From Ramlibacter ginsenosidimutans (GTDB lineage: Bacteria; Pseudomonadota; Gammaproteobacteria; Burkholderiales; Burkholderiaceae_C): a stretch of 64,000 nucleotides of DNA. The notes under the pieces were generated by a model that was not told where the DNA came from, made no database searches, and worked only from the letters and a program-made list of their open reading frames with translations. This document shows positions 34,566-43,734 of this stretch, piece after piece; the first letter of the stretch is position 1; each line of letters opens with the position of its first letter. The translations under genes and the position numbers were made by a program. Location: the NCBI RefSeq assembly GCF_042678185.1, contig NZ_JBHUDQ010000015.1. One strand, written 5' to 3'.

Positions 34566-35717
34566 TCAGGCCGCCTTGGCCGGGGCGTGCACGCCGAGCC
34601 GGTCCAGGGCCTCGGCCAGCGACTTCACCGTGCGATCCACGTGGTGCCACTTGTCCAGGCCGAACAGGCCGACGCGGAAGGTCTTGAAGTCGCTGCCTTC
34701 GTCGCACTGCAGCGGCACGCCGGCGGCGGTCTGCAGGCCCATGTCGAGGAATTTCTTGCCGGACTGGATGTCGGGGTCGCTGGTGTAGCTCACGACGACG
34801 CCGGGCGCGCGGTAGCCGTCGGCGGCCACGCTCGGCATGCCGCGGCTCTCGAACACCGCGCGCACCTTGCGGCCCAGGTCCTCCTGCTCCGCCTTCACCT
34901 TCGCGAAGCCGTAGGCCTGCGTCTCGCGCATCGTCTCGCGCAGCCGCGTCAGCGCATCGGTCGGCATGGTCGCGTGGTACATGTGGGCGCCGCCCTCGTA
35001 CGCTTCCATGATCTGCAGCCACTTCTTGAGGTCCATCGCGAAGCTGGTGCTGGTGGTGCCGTCGATGGCCTTGCGGGCGCGCTCGCTCAGGCACACCATC
35101 GCGCAGCAAGGCGAGCTGCTCCAGCCCTTCTGCGGCGCGGAGATCAGCACGTCGATGCCGCAGGCCTTCATGTCCACCCACATCGCGCCGCTGGCAATGC
35201 AGTCCAGCACGAAAAGGCCGCCGACATCGTGCACGGCGTCGGCCACCGCACGCATGTAGTCGTCGGGCAGGATCATGCCGCTCGCGGTTTCCACGTGGGG
35301 GGCGAACACCACCGCGGGCTTCTTCTCGCGGATCGTGGCGGTGACTTCGGCGATCGGCGCCGGCGCCCAGGGCGCGGTCGCGCCGCTGCCCTGCTTGCGC
35401 GCCTTCAGCACGGTGCTGGAGGCGGGGATGTTGCCCATCTCGAAGATCTGGGTCCAGCGGTAGCTGAACCAGCCATTGCGCAGCACGAGCACGTCCTTGC
35501 CGCTGGCGAACTGGCGCGCGACCGACTCCATGCCGAAGGTGCCGCTGCCCGGGACCAGCGCGGTGGAGTGCGCCTTGTAGACGTCCTTCAGGATCGCGGA
35601 GATGTCCTTCATCACGCCCTGGAAACTGCGCGACATGTGGTTCAGCGCCCGGTCCGTGTAGACCACGGAAAACTCGAGCAGGCCTTCAGGATCGACGTGG
35701 GGCAGCAGTCCGGGCAT
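34566..35717 (-). CDS. Class-V aminotransferase (alanine/serine-glyoxylate type)
   Basis: A 383-residue PLP enzyme with SGTFGMESVARQF near residue 60, HVETASGMILP, the metal/PLP Asp in LFVLDCIASGAMWVDMK, and the Schiff-base Lys197 in SAPQKGWSSSPCCAMV. This fits the alanine-glyoxylate/serine-glyoxylate aminotransferase family. The ATG at 35717 (MPGLLPHVDPEG) is chosen because it begins the fold; an upstream start at 35783 overlaps a low-complexity leader. It is convergent to the thiamine-binding gene. Confidence 0.9.
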   Translation of the reverse strand: MPGLLPHVDPEGLLEFSVVYTDRALNHMSRSFQGVMKDISAILKDVYKAHSTALVPGSGTFGMESVARQFASGKDVLVLRNGWFSYRWTQIFEMGNIPASSTVLKARKQGSGATAPWAPAPIAEVTATIREKKPAVVFAPHVETASGMILPDDYMRAVADAVHDVGGLFVLDCIASGAMWVDMKACGIDVLISAPQKGWSSSPCCAMVCLSERARKAIDGTTSTSFAMDLKKWLQIMEAYEGGAHMYHATMPTDALTRLRETMRETQAYGFAKVKAEQEDLGRKVRAVFESRGMPSVAADGYRAPGVVVSYTSDPDIQSGKKFLDMGLQTAAGVPLQCDEGSDFKTFRVGLFGLDKWHHVDRTVKSLAEALDRLGVHAPAKAA

Positions 35718-35772
35718 GGTTGACTCTGGCTTGTAGTAAGGGGAAACAGGCAGCTTAACACCGCGCCGAAAA

Positions 35773-35820
35773 CCCCTCTTCAAGCGCCCCCGGGCCCTCC
35801 GGGGGGCGCTTGAAGAGGGG
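35773..35820. repeat. Long perfect hairpin upstream of the aminotransferase
   Basis: A 19-bp stem CCCCTCTTCAAGCGCCCCC (35773-35791) is exactly matched by its complement (35802-35820), with a 10-base loop. It lies between the aminotransferase start and a GTAGGCTGG repeat pair. Confidence 0.8.
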
Positions 35821-35842
35821 AGTTCCTGCGGCTGCGTGCCCT

Positions 35843-35925
35843 GTAGGCTGGCGGTGAGCGAAGCGAACCCCGCGTTCCAGCGACGCGCCGCAAGCTGGGG
35901 TTCGCCTGCGGCTCACCGCCAGCCT
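35843..35925. repeat. Inverted pair of GTAGGCTGG repeats
   Basis: A forward unit (35843-35874) is followed by a reverse unit (35894-35925), separated by about 20 bp, forming one extended hairpin. Confidence 0.85.
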
Positions 35926-35985
35926 GCCTGGGAAGCCAGGTGCATGGTCAGCCGCGCCGGAGTCGACACGCTCGCGGCGACCGCC

Positions 35986-36375
35986 TCAGCAACCGAGCTC
36001 GCGGAAGCGCTTCTTCGAGCTCACCAGCGGAACCTCGTCGTGCGGGGTGGCGGCCGTGCCCATGGCCTTGAGTTCCGCTTCCTGCCGCGGCATGCGCGCG
36101 TCGAGCGCCTTGCATTCGCTGCGCGCTTCCTGCGGCAGCTGGGCGCGCCGCATGGCCGTGGCGCGGTCCTGCGGCGGCGTCTGGTAGCGCACCGTCACCC
36201 GCTTCTTGCCTTGGCCGCCCAACTCCTTGCCCCCGGGGCACATCGTCTGCGAGTACGTCACGCGACCGCGCTGCACGCACTTGTACGTGGGAGTCTGTGC
36301 ATCCGCCGCGTCCGCGGCATGCAGCATCAGCAGGCCCACCAGCAACGCTCCCCAGGTCTTGGCCATCGCGACCAT
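35986..36375 (-). CDS. Exported DUF4124-like protein
   Basis: A 129-residue protein with an N-terminal hydrophobic leader ending near ADAADAQ. The mature start TYKCVQRGRVTYSQTMCPGGKELG has two Cys around a short beta hairpin, as in DUF4124 proteins. The charged C-terminal half is helical (ECKALDARMPRQEAELKAM). Probably exported; function unknown. The ATG at 36375 has a GGAGAG site 8 bp upstream; an internal ATG three codons later is possible. Confidence 0.75.
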   Translation of the reverse strand: MVAMAKTWGALLVGLLMLHAADAADAQTPTYKCVQRGRVTYSQTMCPGGKELGGQGKKRVTVRYQTPPQDRATAMRRAQLPQEARSECKALDARMPRQEAELKAMGTAATPHDEVPLVSSKKRFRELGC

Positions 36376-36471
36376 GGCATCTCTCCATCCGTTTGCACGA
36401 ATGTTAAGGAGGAGCCGGGCCGTGCGCCCGCCCGGAACGAGTCGCCGATGCGGCGACCCAACACAGCGACC

Positions 36472-36885
36472 TTACGTCGGCTGCATGCCACCGCCCACCA
36501 TCCAGGGCGTGCCGAAGCGGTCGACCAGCATGCCGAAGCTCTCGGCCCAGAAGGTCTTCTGCATCGGCATGTTCACCTTGCCGCCCTGCGCCAGCGCATC
36601 GAACACGCGGCGCGCTTCCTGGGCGCTGGGGTATTGCAGCGACAGCGCAAAGCCGCCCATGGACTGGCGCTCGCCGGGCGGCTGGTCCGAGGCCATGAGT
36701 GCGCGGCCGTCGATCACGAGGCGTGCGTGCATCACGAGGTCCTTCGCCCCGTCGGGGCACTGCTGCTGCGGCGCCTGGCCATAGGTCATGAGGGCTTCGA
36801 GCTTGCCGCCGAGGGTGCGCTCATAGAAGCGCATCGCTTCGGCACATTGGCCCTGGAAGAAAAGATAGCTGTCGAGGATGGCCAT
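36472..36885 (-). CDS. VOC family protein (PhnB/YaeR-like)
   Basis: A 137-residue glyoxalase/bleomycin-resistance-fold protein: SYLFFQGQCAEAMRFYERTLGGKLEALMTYG, then AKDLVMHARLVIDG, and WAESFGMLVDRFGTPWMVGG. It resembles the PhnB-like 3-demethylubiquinone-9 methyltransferase-domain proteins; a specific reaction cannot be named. The ATG at 36885 has AAGGAGA 4 bp upstream. Confidence 0.88.
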   Translation of the reverse strand: MAILDSYLFFQGQCAEAMRFYERTLGGKLEALMTYGQAPQQQCPDGAKDLVMHARLVIDGRALMASDQPPGERQSMGGFALSLQYPSAQEARRVFDALAQGGKVNMPMQKTFWAESFGMLVDRFGTPWMVGGGMQPT

Positions 36886-37175
36886 GGAGTCTCCTTGTCG
36901 CGACGGAACGCCCGTCGGGAACACGACGAAGGGCGCACACGCGGATCGACAGATTGCACGGACCCGGCCGCCAAGAACGTCACAAAGGGTGGACCGCGGC
37001 GCCGGCCATCGCGGACGGCCGGTCGTTTTGCTGACTTTCTGTTTCACTTGGAAGCACCGCGAAGTCAGCTTTAACAAAGGAAATTACAAACAGAAAAGCG
37101 CACGGCGTGCTCCACTTCTCCCTCTGGGAAAGCAAGCCGGGTAGCCTTCTTTGATCATCACGATGAAGGGGGCTG

Positions 37176-37204
37176 TTGCGAGTTGTAAGTCCGTGTCATA
37201 CTAA
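37176..37204 (+). promoter_or_regulatory. Sigma-70-like promoter
   Basis: TTGCGA (37176-37181), a 17-base spacer, and TACTAA (37199-37204) lie just before the next gene. The whole gap 36886-37220 (335 bp) is AT-rich for this genome in its right half. It also carries an inverted pair GCTGACTT (37030-37037)/AAGTCAGC (37062-37069), a candidate operator. Confidence 0.5.
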
Positions 37205-37220
37205 GAAAAAGCCCTAGCCC

Positions 37221-38072
37221 ATGACATCACTGTCCCGCATCACTTGTCACGCAGTGCACGAGCTCACCCGCGAGCAGCGCGAGGCACTCACGCGCGAGTT
37301 GTTCGCGGTGCATGCGCAGATCTTCACGGGCCTCAGCTACGAGGAATTCCGTTCCTACGTCGTCGAGCGCGATGCGTGGCGCACGTGGGTCTACGTGAAG
37401 CACAACTCGGCCGGGCAGGTCGTGGGCTACACCTCCCTGCACGCCTTCCGCCTGATCGTGGACAACCGGCTCTCCACCGTCATCCGCATCGAAGCGGGCA
37501 CCCTGCCCGCCTACCGCGGCCGCGACCTCACGATGGTGCACGCCGTGCTGCGGCTGCTGCGCGTCTGGGCCAGCCACCCGTGGCGGCAGTTCTGCATCTT
37601 TGCCGCGCTCACGCACCCGAGCAGCTACACCTTCCTCTCGCATTACGCGCCGGTCATCTGGCCGCATGCCACGCGCAAGGAGATCCCGCCGCACATCGCA
37701 CAGCGCATGGAGGAGCTCGCCGGCTGCTTCGACCTCCCGCGCGTGGACCCGGCGAACCCGCTCGTGCGCGAGGTGAACTGGATCACCCTGGAATCGGAAG
37801 AGGAGCGCAAGCGCTGGATGAACAGCTCGCGGCGCGACACGCGCTTCTACCTGTCGCACAACCCCGGCTACGTGCACGGACAGGGCATGCTCACCTACAT
37901 CCCGTTCAACGGCTCCATCCTGCTGCGCTCGATGCTGCGCTTCCTGATGGGGCGCGCGGGCAAGATCACCCGCCTCATGCTGGGCAAGGAAGCCGCGGGC
38001 AAGCCCCGCCGGCATCCCATCGATTCGGCGTTCACCCCGCTCGAAGCCGTCCGGCGCGACCTGCACCGCTAG
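37221..38072 (+). CDS. Unknown protein, possibly GNAT-related
   Basis: A 283-residue soluble-looking protein: LFAVHAQIFTGLSYEEFRSYV, then GQVVGYTSLHAFRLIV...VIRIEAGTLPAYRGRDLTMVHAV, where a GNAT-like motif A (x-x-G-x-G/A pattern preceded by beta strand) can be guessed. The C-terminus is basic. Relatives exist as hypothetical proteins in Burkholderiales (memory). With the likely -10 so close, the 5' UTR would be very short. Function unassigned. Confidence 0.8.
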   Translation: MTSLSRITCHAVHELTREQREALTRELFAVHAQIFTGLSYEEFRSYVVERDAWRTWVYVKHNSAGQVVGYTSLHAFRLIVDNRLSTVIRIEAGTLPAYRGRDLTMVHAVLRLLRVWASHPWRQFCIFAALTHPSSYTFLSHYAPVIWPHATRKEIPPHIAQRMEELAGCFDLPRVDPANPLVREVNWITLESEEERKRWMNSSRRDTRFYLSHNPGYVHGQGMLTYIPFNGSILLRSMLRFLMGRAGKITRLMLGKEAAGKPRRHPIDSAFTPLEAVRRDLHR

Positions 38073-38093
38073 CGAGCCGCGCGCCAGCGCGCA

Positions 38094-40898
38094 TCACGCC
38101 TGCGGCAGCGTGAAGAAGAACGTCGCGCCCTCGGCTGGGGCGGACCGCGCCCACACCCGACCGCCATGGCGCGATACCGCGCGCGCCACCGTGGCCAGGC
38201 CGATGCCGGTCCCCGGGAATTCATCGGGCGAGTGCAGCCGCTGGAAGGTTCCGAACAGCCGGTCCGCATACGCCATGTCGAAGCCGGCGCCGTTGTCCTG
38301 CACGTAGAACACGCCGGGCTCGCTGCTGGCACCGACATGCAGGTCCGCCACCGGTGAGCGCGCGCTGAATTTCCACGCATTCCCGATCAGGTTCTCCAGC
38401 ACCGAGCGCACCAGGCGCACGTCGCCGACGGCGGCGAGCCCCGGATCGACCCGCCACTGCACCTGCCGTTGCGCATTCTCGGCCTGCAGGCGCTGCAGGA
38501 TTTCCGTCGCCATGTCGCTCAGGTTCAACGGCGTGCGGATGATCTCCAGCTCGGACACGTGCGCCAGTGCGAGCAGGCCTTCGATCAACTGCGCCATCTC
38601 GTCGGCGTTCGCCTGGATGCGTGCGAGGTAGTGATGCGCGCGACCTTCCGGCACCGGGGCCAGCTCGTCGCGCAGCAGGCGCGCGTACGAGCCCACCCGT
38701 TGCAGCGGTGACTGCAGGTCGTGGGAGACCGAGTAGGAGAAGGCTTCGAGCTGCCGGTTGGCCAGGCGCAGCGCTTCCTGGTTGGCCATCAAGTCGGTGA
38801 TGTCGGTGTCCGTCCCCACCCACAGCAGCACCTGCCCCTGCTCGTCGCGCACCGGCACCGCGCGATAGCTGGTCGTGTGGTACGTGCCGTCGCGCGCGCG
38901 CAACCGGCGCGTGCCGGTGTAGGGCTCGCCGGCGGCGGCGCTGCGCCGCCAGTTCTGGCGCACGGCATCCTGATCGTCGGGATGGACCAGGCTGAGCCAT
39001 TCGCCCCCTTCCCACTTCGGCGGCGCGCCGCCCGCGAGCTCGTACCACGCGCGACTGAGGAAGGTGACGTTGCCCTTCGGGTCCACCGTCCAGAACGGCA
39101 GCGGCGCCTGCTCGGCGAGCGTGCGGAACAGCGCGTCCTGCCGCGACAGTTGCGCCGTCCGTTCGGCAATGCGTTCCTCCAGCGTCGCGTTGAGGCGGCG
39201 GATCTCCTCCATCATCAACACGCGCAGCGTGATGTCCTGCTGCGCGCCCTGGATGCCGACCACCTTGCCCGTGGCGTCGCGCACGGGCTCGCCGACGGAA
39301 CGCAGCCACACCTGGCGTCCGCAGGCCGACTTGAGCTCCAGCTCGGTGTCGAAGGGCTCGCCCCGCCGCACGCACGCATCCAGCACGTGGACTGCCTGGT
39401 CCACCGACGCAGGCGCGAGGGTGGCGAAGAACTCCTGCAGCGTGGGCTCCGAATCCGGCGGCAGCTCCATGAGGCTCGCCGCTTCCGCCGACAGGGACAC
39501 GCGCTCCGTCTCGAGATCGGCGCGCCAGTGCCCCATGCGCGTAAGCCGGCCCGCCATGTACAGCTGCTCGGCCTGCGCGCGCAGCCGGTCCTCGGCCTGC
39601 TTCAGTGCATCGATGTCGGTGGCAGTCCCGAACCAGCTGACCAGCGATTCGTCGGGGCCGCGCACCGGCACCGCGCGCAGCAGTTGCCAGCGGTAGCTGC
39701 CATCCCGGTAGCGCAAGCGGTGCTCGAACTGCACCTCGCGCTGCCTGCTCAGCGCCTTCCGCAGCCGCTTCATCATCGCCGGCAGGTCCGCCGGATGCAC
39801 CAGCTGGCGCCAGCCCGTCCCGAGCGCTTCCTGCGTGTCGAGTCCCGTCAGTTCGACCCAGCGGTGGTTGATGAACTGCACGCGGCCGGTCACGCCGGCG
39901 ACGAACACGATCTGCGGCATGGCTTGCGCCAGTTGCTGGAAGCGCACTTCCGTCTGCTCGCTGCGGCGTGCCTGCCGTCGCAACTGCACCGTGAGCGCCA
40001 GCGCGACCAGCACCGCGGCGGTCCACACCGCCGCGGTGAGGATGGCGAAGCGCCGCCACGGCGCCAGCATCTCGTCGTAGCTCGACCCGACCGCGACCAC
40101 CAGGTCCGGATACGTTTCGAGCTGGCGGTAGGCCACCATGCGCGTCACGCCATCGATGTCGCTTTCCCGGATGAAGGTGCCGTGCGGCGAGCGCGGAAGG
40201 TAGTCGCGGAAGATCGGCGCCGAGGAAAAGTCCTTCCCCAGCATCGCCTCGTTGGCGGGACTGCGCGCGAGCAGCTGCCCGTCCCGGCTGTACAGGACAA
40301 CAGCGCCGCTCGGGCCGAGGTCGATGCCGCGCCACAGGCGCTCGAAATACGCCGGCTCCACCGCACCGGCGATCACCTCGCGGACGCTGCCGTCCGCATC
40401 GCGGATCGGCCGCGCCACGCTCATCATCCAGGTCCCCGTGGTGCGGCTGCGCAGGATGGGGCTGATGAAGAAGTTCGTCTGCGGCGCGCGCACATAGGCC
40501 TGCACGTAGGGCCGGTCGCTCATGTCCTTGCCGACGTTGCCGGGGTCCGAGTCCATCAGGATGCGGCCGGAGCGGTCCACGATCCACAGCGCCCGCAGCA
40601 ACTGCAGGTCCTGCAGCCCCTCGCGCAGGGCCGCGGGGCCCGTCGTTTCGTCGAGCTTGCCGGCCTGGCGCAGGGACTCCACCCGCACGATGGACAGCTG
40701 CAGCGCCTGGTCCACGGACTGCAGCGTGCGCGCGGTCTGCTCGGAGATCACGCGCGAAAGCGAATCCGCCAGTTCCTCGCCGCTGCGCAACTCCGCCTCG
40801 CGCAGGTACAGCAACGCGAACACCAGCAATGCGCCCGTCAGCAGCGCCACGGCGAGCACCGCTCCCAAGTCCCTCCAGGCTCTCCTCATGAGCGGCAT
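38094..40898 (-). CDS. Membrane sensor histidine kinase with Cache and three PAS domains
   Basis: A 934-residue kinase. An N-terminal helix is followed by an extracytoplasmic PDC/Cache-like region (LLRALWIVDRSGRILMDSD, to about residue 270), then a second helix (FAILTAAVWTAAVLVALALTV). Three PAS/PAC units follow (GRVQFINHRW, GHWRADLET, VTFLSRAWYELA). HisKA has phosphoHis near 726 (SHDLQSPLQRV); the HATPase has LIGNAWKFS, DNGAGFDM and GTGIGLATVARAV. It resembles cyanobacterial-phytochrome-type kinases in its HisKA. It is an orphan, with no regulator adjacent. Start ATG 40898 or 40889. Confidence 0.92.
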   Translation of the reverse strand: MPLMRRAWRDLGAVLAVALLTGALLVFALLYLREAELRSGEELADSLSRVISEQTARTLQSVDQALQLSIVRVESLRQAGKLDETTGPAALREGLQDLQLLRALWIVDRSGRILMDSDPGNVGKDMSDRPYVQAYVRAPQTNFFISPILRSRTTGTWMMSVARPIRDADGSVREVIAGAVEPAYFERLWRGIDLGPSGAVVLYSRDGQLLARSPANEAMLGKDFSSAPIFRDYLPRSPHGTFIRESDIDGVTRMVAYRQLETYPDLVVAVGSSYDEMLAPWRRFAILTAAVWTAAVLVALALTVQLRRQARRSEQTEVRFQQLAQAMPQIVFVAGVTGRVQFINHRWVELTGLDTQEALGTGWRQLVHPADLPAMMKRLRKALSRQREVQFEHRLRYRDGSYRWQLLRAVPVRGPDESLVSWFGTATDIDALKQAEDRLRAQAEQLYMAGRLTRMGHWRADLETERVSLSAEAASLMELPPDSEPTLQEFFATLAPASVDQAVHVLDACVRRGEPFDTELELKSACGRQVWLRSVGEPVRDATGKVVGIQGAQQDITLRVLMMEEIRRLNATLEERIAERTAQLSRQDALFRTLAEQAPLPFWTVDPKGNVTFLSRAWYELAGGAPPKWEGGEWLSLVHPDDQDAVRQNWRRSAAAGEPYTGTRRLRARDGTYHTTSYRAVPVRDEQGQVLLWVGTDTDITDLMANQEALRLANRQLEAFSYSVSHDLQSPLQRVGSYARLLRDELAPVPEGRAHHYLARIQANADEMAQLIEGLLALAHVSELEIIRTPLNLSDMATEILQRLQAENAQRQVQWRVDPGLAAVGDVRLVRSVLENLIGNAWKFSARSPVADLHVGASSEPGVFYVQDNGAGFDMAYADRLFGTFQRLHSPDEFPGTGIGLATVARAVSRHGGRVWARSAPAEGATFFFTLPQA

Positions 40899-41004
40899 TG
40901 TGACGCCCCGCGCGCATCCGGCAAGCACACGGGTTCCCGGCTGACACGGCACCGACCGGCGACGCCGGGACACTGGCCCCACGACCAGCTACAGGAGAGC
41001 GCGC

Positions 41005-41223
41005 ATGTCCCACCACGCCACCATCCGGGGAGAAGTCTGCTTCCGCGCAGGAGACGGCGTGCTCATGCCCGTGCCCGATGGGGACGTCGACATCGAGATT
41101 GCCGACGACAGTGTCACGCTCTCCTGGCTCGATGGCGAAGGCAACGCCGGATCGGCCGCCATCCCGCGGGACGAATTCGAGCGCTATCGCAGCGAAGGCA
41201 AGATCCGCGTCGACGCGGACTGA
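41005..41223 (+). CDS. Small acidic conserved protein
   Basis: A 72-residue acidic protein: MSHHATIRGEVCFRAGDGVLMPVPDGDVDIEIADDSVTLSWLDGEG, ending KIRVDAD. It is probably an all-beta fold. A CAGGAGA site precedes the ATG. No family is named; it lies divergent from the PAS kinase and 8 bp before the next gene. Confidence 0.7.
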   Translation: MSHHATIRGEVCFRAGDGVLMPVPDGDVDIEIADDSVTLSWLDGEGNAGSAAIPRDEFERYRSEGKIRVDAD

Positions 41224-41231
41224 GCGACCCC

Positions 41232-41918
41232 ATGGCCATGCCCACCGCGATCGAGGCCTTCCTGCTGGCGCTCGCCTGGGCAGCCTGCCTGTCCGTGCGT
41301 CCGTGGCGGCTGTTGCAGGCGCACGGAGGTAGCGTCCCGCCGCTGGTGACGCCCTTCCTCGCCTGCCTCGGCGTGCTGCCGTGGCTGTGGTCCTGGCCGG
41401 GACTCGCCGCCCTGCCCTTGTCTTTGCATTGGTCCGGCGCACCGCTCGTGACGCTGCTGCTTGGGTGGCCGCTCGCCGTGCCCCTGATTACGCTGGCGGG
41501 CCTCAGCACCGTGATCACCAACGGCAGCACGCTGTCGCAGGCGGTGGCCATGACCTTCTGGTCGGGGCTGCTGCCGGCGACGCTCGTGCTCGTGCTCGGG
41601 CACGGCGTTCGCAAGGCGTTCGGGCCGCAGCCGCTCGCGTACATGCTCGGTCGCGCGTTCCTCATCCCCTTCGCCACGCTCGCGGCCTGTGGCGCCGCCG
41701 CCGGCGGGCTCACGCTGGGCCTCACCGCGCCCAACGCAGAACTGCAGCGCGTCGCCCTCGTCCTGCTCGCATTGGGCGAAGCCTCCTGGAGCTGCGCCAT
41801 CGTCAGCCTGCTGGTGGCCTGGCGTCCCCAGTGGCTGGCGACGTGGTCGGATGCGCTGTACCTGCGCCGGCCCGCGCGCCAGCCCGCGAAGATAGTCCGC
41901 CCCCAGGCCCACCGCTGA
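41232..41918 (+). CDS. ECF-type (CbiM-like/COG3235) membrane permease
   Basis: A 228-residue membrane protein with six to seven helices. The end SLLVAWRPQWLATWSDALYL matches the COG3235 energy-coupling-factor permease relatives, which end in L(V)xxRPEWVATFxDxxYL. No ATPase or EcfT gene is nearby, so the energising module, if any, is elsewhere. Substrate unknown; cobalt or nickel uptake are guesses from family. Confidence 0.75.
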   Translation: MAMPTAIEAFLLALAWAACLSVRPWRLLQAHGGSVPPLVTPFLACLGVLPWLWSWPGLAALPLSLHWSGAPLVTLLLGWPLAVPLITLAGLSTVITNGSTLSQAVAMTFWSGLLPATLVLVLGHGVRKAFGPQPLAYMLGRAFLIPFATLAACGAAAGGLTLGLTAPNAELQRVALVLLALGEASWSCAIVSLLVAWRPQWLATWSDALYLRRPARQPAKIVRPQAHR

Positions 41919-41974
41919 GGCGCGCTTTACCCCGCCGAGATGATCGCGGTCCGGCGGGATGCTATCTTCGCCCC

Positions 41975-42388
41975 ATGCGTTCGCAGTCTCGTCCCTTTCG
42001 CCACCTGACGCCCCTCCTGCTGCTCGCGGCAGCCACCGCCTTCACCGCGCCAGCCCGCGCGCAGCCGGACCAGCAGGTCGCGCTGCAGCACGCAGGCTTC
42101 GCATCCGTGGGTGGGCTGTGGTGCGGGGTCGGCCTGCTGCAGGGCTTCTCGCTGGAGATCGCCCAGGATGCGCAGAAGGTGCAGGGCCGGCTGGTGCGCA
42201 AGCAGCGCGTCCGTGAGATCACCGGGCACGTCGAGGGCGCGCGCGTGATCACCGACGCCCAGCGGGACCACACGATGGAGCTGCTCGCCGAAGGCGACCA
42301 GCTGCGCATCGTCACCGGTACGGGCGTGCTCGCGCTCGCCGCGGGCCAGTCCTTCGCGCGCGCCGCCGGCGGCAGCTGCACCAGTTGA
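41975..42388 (+). CDS. Exported hypothetical protein
   Basis: A 137-residue protein with a signal peptide (MRSQSRPFRHLTPLLLLAAATAFTAPARA) and a small mature domain (QVALQHAGFASVGGLWCGVGLLQ... IAQDAQKVQGRLVRKQRVREITG) that reads as beta strands. A single Cys near residue 50. No family is recognised. Its stop overlaps the next gene's TTG start (TTGA). Confidence 0.72.
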   Translation: MRSQSRPFRHLTPLLLLAAATAFTAPARAQPDQQVALQHAGFASVGGLWCGVGLLQGFSLEIAQDAQKVQGRLVRKQRVREITGHVEGARVITDAQRDHTMELLAEGDQLRIVTGTGVLALAAGQSFARAAGGSCTS

Positions 42389-43302
42389 CCCCCGCCGGCT
42401 GGATCTGGGTTCCCATCGTCCTCTGGGCCGCGCTGGCCCAGACGGCGCGCAATGCCGCCCAGCGCTCGCTGGTCGCGCAAGCCGGCACGCTCGGCGCCAC
42501 GCTCTCGCGCTTCCTCTACGGCATTCCCTTCGCCGCCGCGTGGGTGCTGCTGCTGCATCGCCTGCCCGCCACTGCCGCGCCCGTGCCCGCCTTCCACGCA
42601 GGGTATGCCGGCTGGCTGCTGCTCGGTGCACTCGGCCAACTGGCGGCCACGGCCTTCCTGCTGGCGGCGATGAAGCAGCGCAACTTCGTCGTGGGCGTCG
42701 CCTATTCCAAGACCGACGCGTTGCAGGTCGCGCTGTTCGGATCGCTGTTCCTGCGCGAGCTGCCGGCCGCGCCGACGCTGGTGGCGATCGCGCTCGCGAC
42801 CTCGGGCGTCGTGCTGCTGTCCTTGCCGCCGCGCGGCGCGGCGCTGGAGGGCAGCGCATGGACCTCGCGCGCGGCCTGGTACGGACTGGCGTCGGGCGCG
42901 GGCTTCGCGCTGTCCGCCGTCGGCTACCGCGGTGCGGCGCTGCAGATCCCGCAGACTTCCGCCTGGCTCGCGGGCGCCTGGGGCGTGCTGCTCGCGCAGA
43001 CGCTGCAGACGGTGCTGCTGGGGGGCTGGCTCGCGTGGCGCGCGCCCGCCGCCCTGCGTGCCACCGTCACCGCCTGGCGCGTGTCCAGCATCGCCGGCGC
43101 GATGGGCGCGCTCGCGTCGATCGGCTGGTTCACGGCCTTCGCCCTCACGACCGCGGCGAACGTCCGCACGCTGGGCATGGTGGAGGTGGTGTTCAGCTAT
43201 CTGGTCTCGCGCCGCTTCCTGCGGGAACGCCTCGCGCTCGCGGAGCAAGGCGGGCTCGCGCTGGTCGTGGCGGGACTGCTGGCGCTGGGCCTGCGCCTCT
43301 GA
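42385..43302 (+). CDS. EamA/DMT family transporter
   Basis: A 305-residue protein with ten predicted helices in two EamA halves (first VLWAALAQTARNAAQRSLVAQAGTL; second WYGLASGAGFALSAVGYRGAALQ). It is of the drug/metabolite transporter superfamily; substrate unknown. The likely start is TTG at 42385, overlapping the previous stop. No good downstream ATG precedes the first helix, so this choice is plausible but not certain. Confidence 0.88.
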   Translation: MTPAGWIWVPIVLWAALAQTARNAAQRSLVAQAGTLGATLSRFLYGIPFAAAWVLLLHRLPATAAPVPAFHAGYAGWLLLGALGQLAATAFLLAAMKQRNFVVGVAYSKTDALQVALFGSLFLRELPAAPTLVAIALATSGVVLLSLPPRGAALEGSAWTSRAAWYGLASGAGFALSAVGYRGAALQIPQTSAWLAGAWGVLLAQTLQTVLLGGWLAWRAPAALRATVTAWRVSSIAGAMGALASIGWFTAFALTTAANVRTLGMVEVVFSYLVSRRFLRERLALAEQGGLALVVAGLLALGLRL

Positions 43303-43359
43303 GCCGCAGCGGCGGCGCCGTCCTACATCGGGGCGCGCTGCGCGGCGCGAGATTGGGCC

Positions 43360-43725
43360 ATGGCCCAGGACGACGACACCCGCACCACCACAACCCAGCC
43401 TTTCACGCTCTATGCGGCCAAGGGCCGCGTCTACGCGCGCAACCGCGATCAGAAGATCGTCGACCTCGGCACGCTTACGCGCGGAGACGACGGCTGGTCC
43501 TACCTGCTCGATGGCAACCAGCAGTCGGCCGGCGGCTTCTCTTCGGACGAACAAGCCTTGCGTGACCTGGGCCGCAACCTGCGCTTCCTCTGGCTGGACG
43601 GCCAGTTCACCGCGGTTGCGGATGCGAAAGACGATGCGACGCTGGCCCTCGACGGCGCGACGCGCCTGGACATCGAGCTGGACGAACTGCCGCCGGGCGG
43701 CCGCATGCAGGACGCGACGGTCTGA
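43360..43725 (+). CDS. Hypothetical protein, 121 residues
   Basis: A polar, acidic soluble protein: FTLYAAKGRVYARNRDQKIVDLGTLTRGDDGWSYLLDGNQQSAGG, ending LDIELDELPPGGRMQDATV. I recognise no family. It ends 9 bp before the convergent ligase gene. Acidic character and a W-containing core suggest a small beta fold. Confidence 0.7.
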   Translation: MAQDDDTRTTTTQPFTLYAAKGRVYARNRDQKIVDLGTLTRGDDGWSYLLDGNQQSAGGFSSDEQALRDLGRNLRFLWLDGQFTAVADAKDDATLALDGATRLDIELDELPPGGRMQDATV

Positions 43726-43734
43726 GCGCGCAGC

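Noticed and set aside
38221..41442. A 1073-residue minus-strand frame overlapping the PAS kinase gene
   Set aside because: It is a shifted shadow of the kinase, Arg/Pro/Gly-rich without domain motifs.
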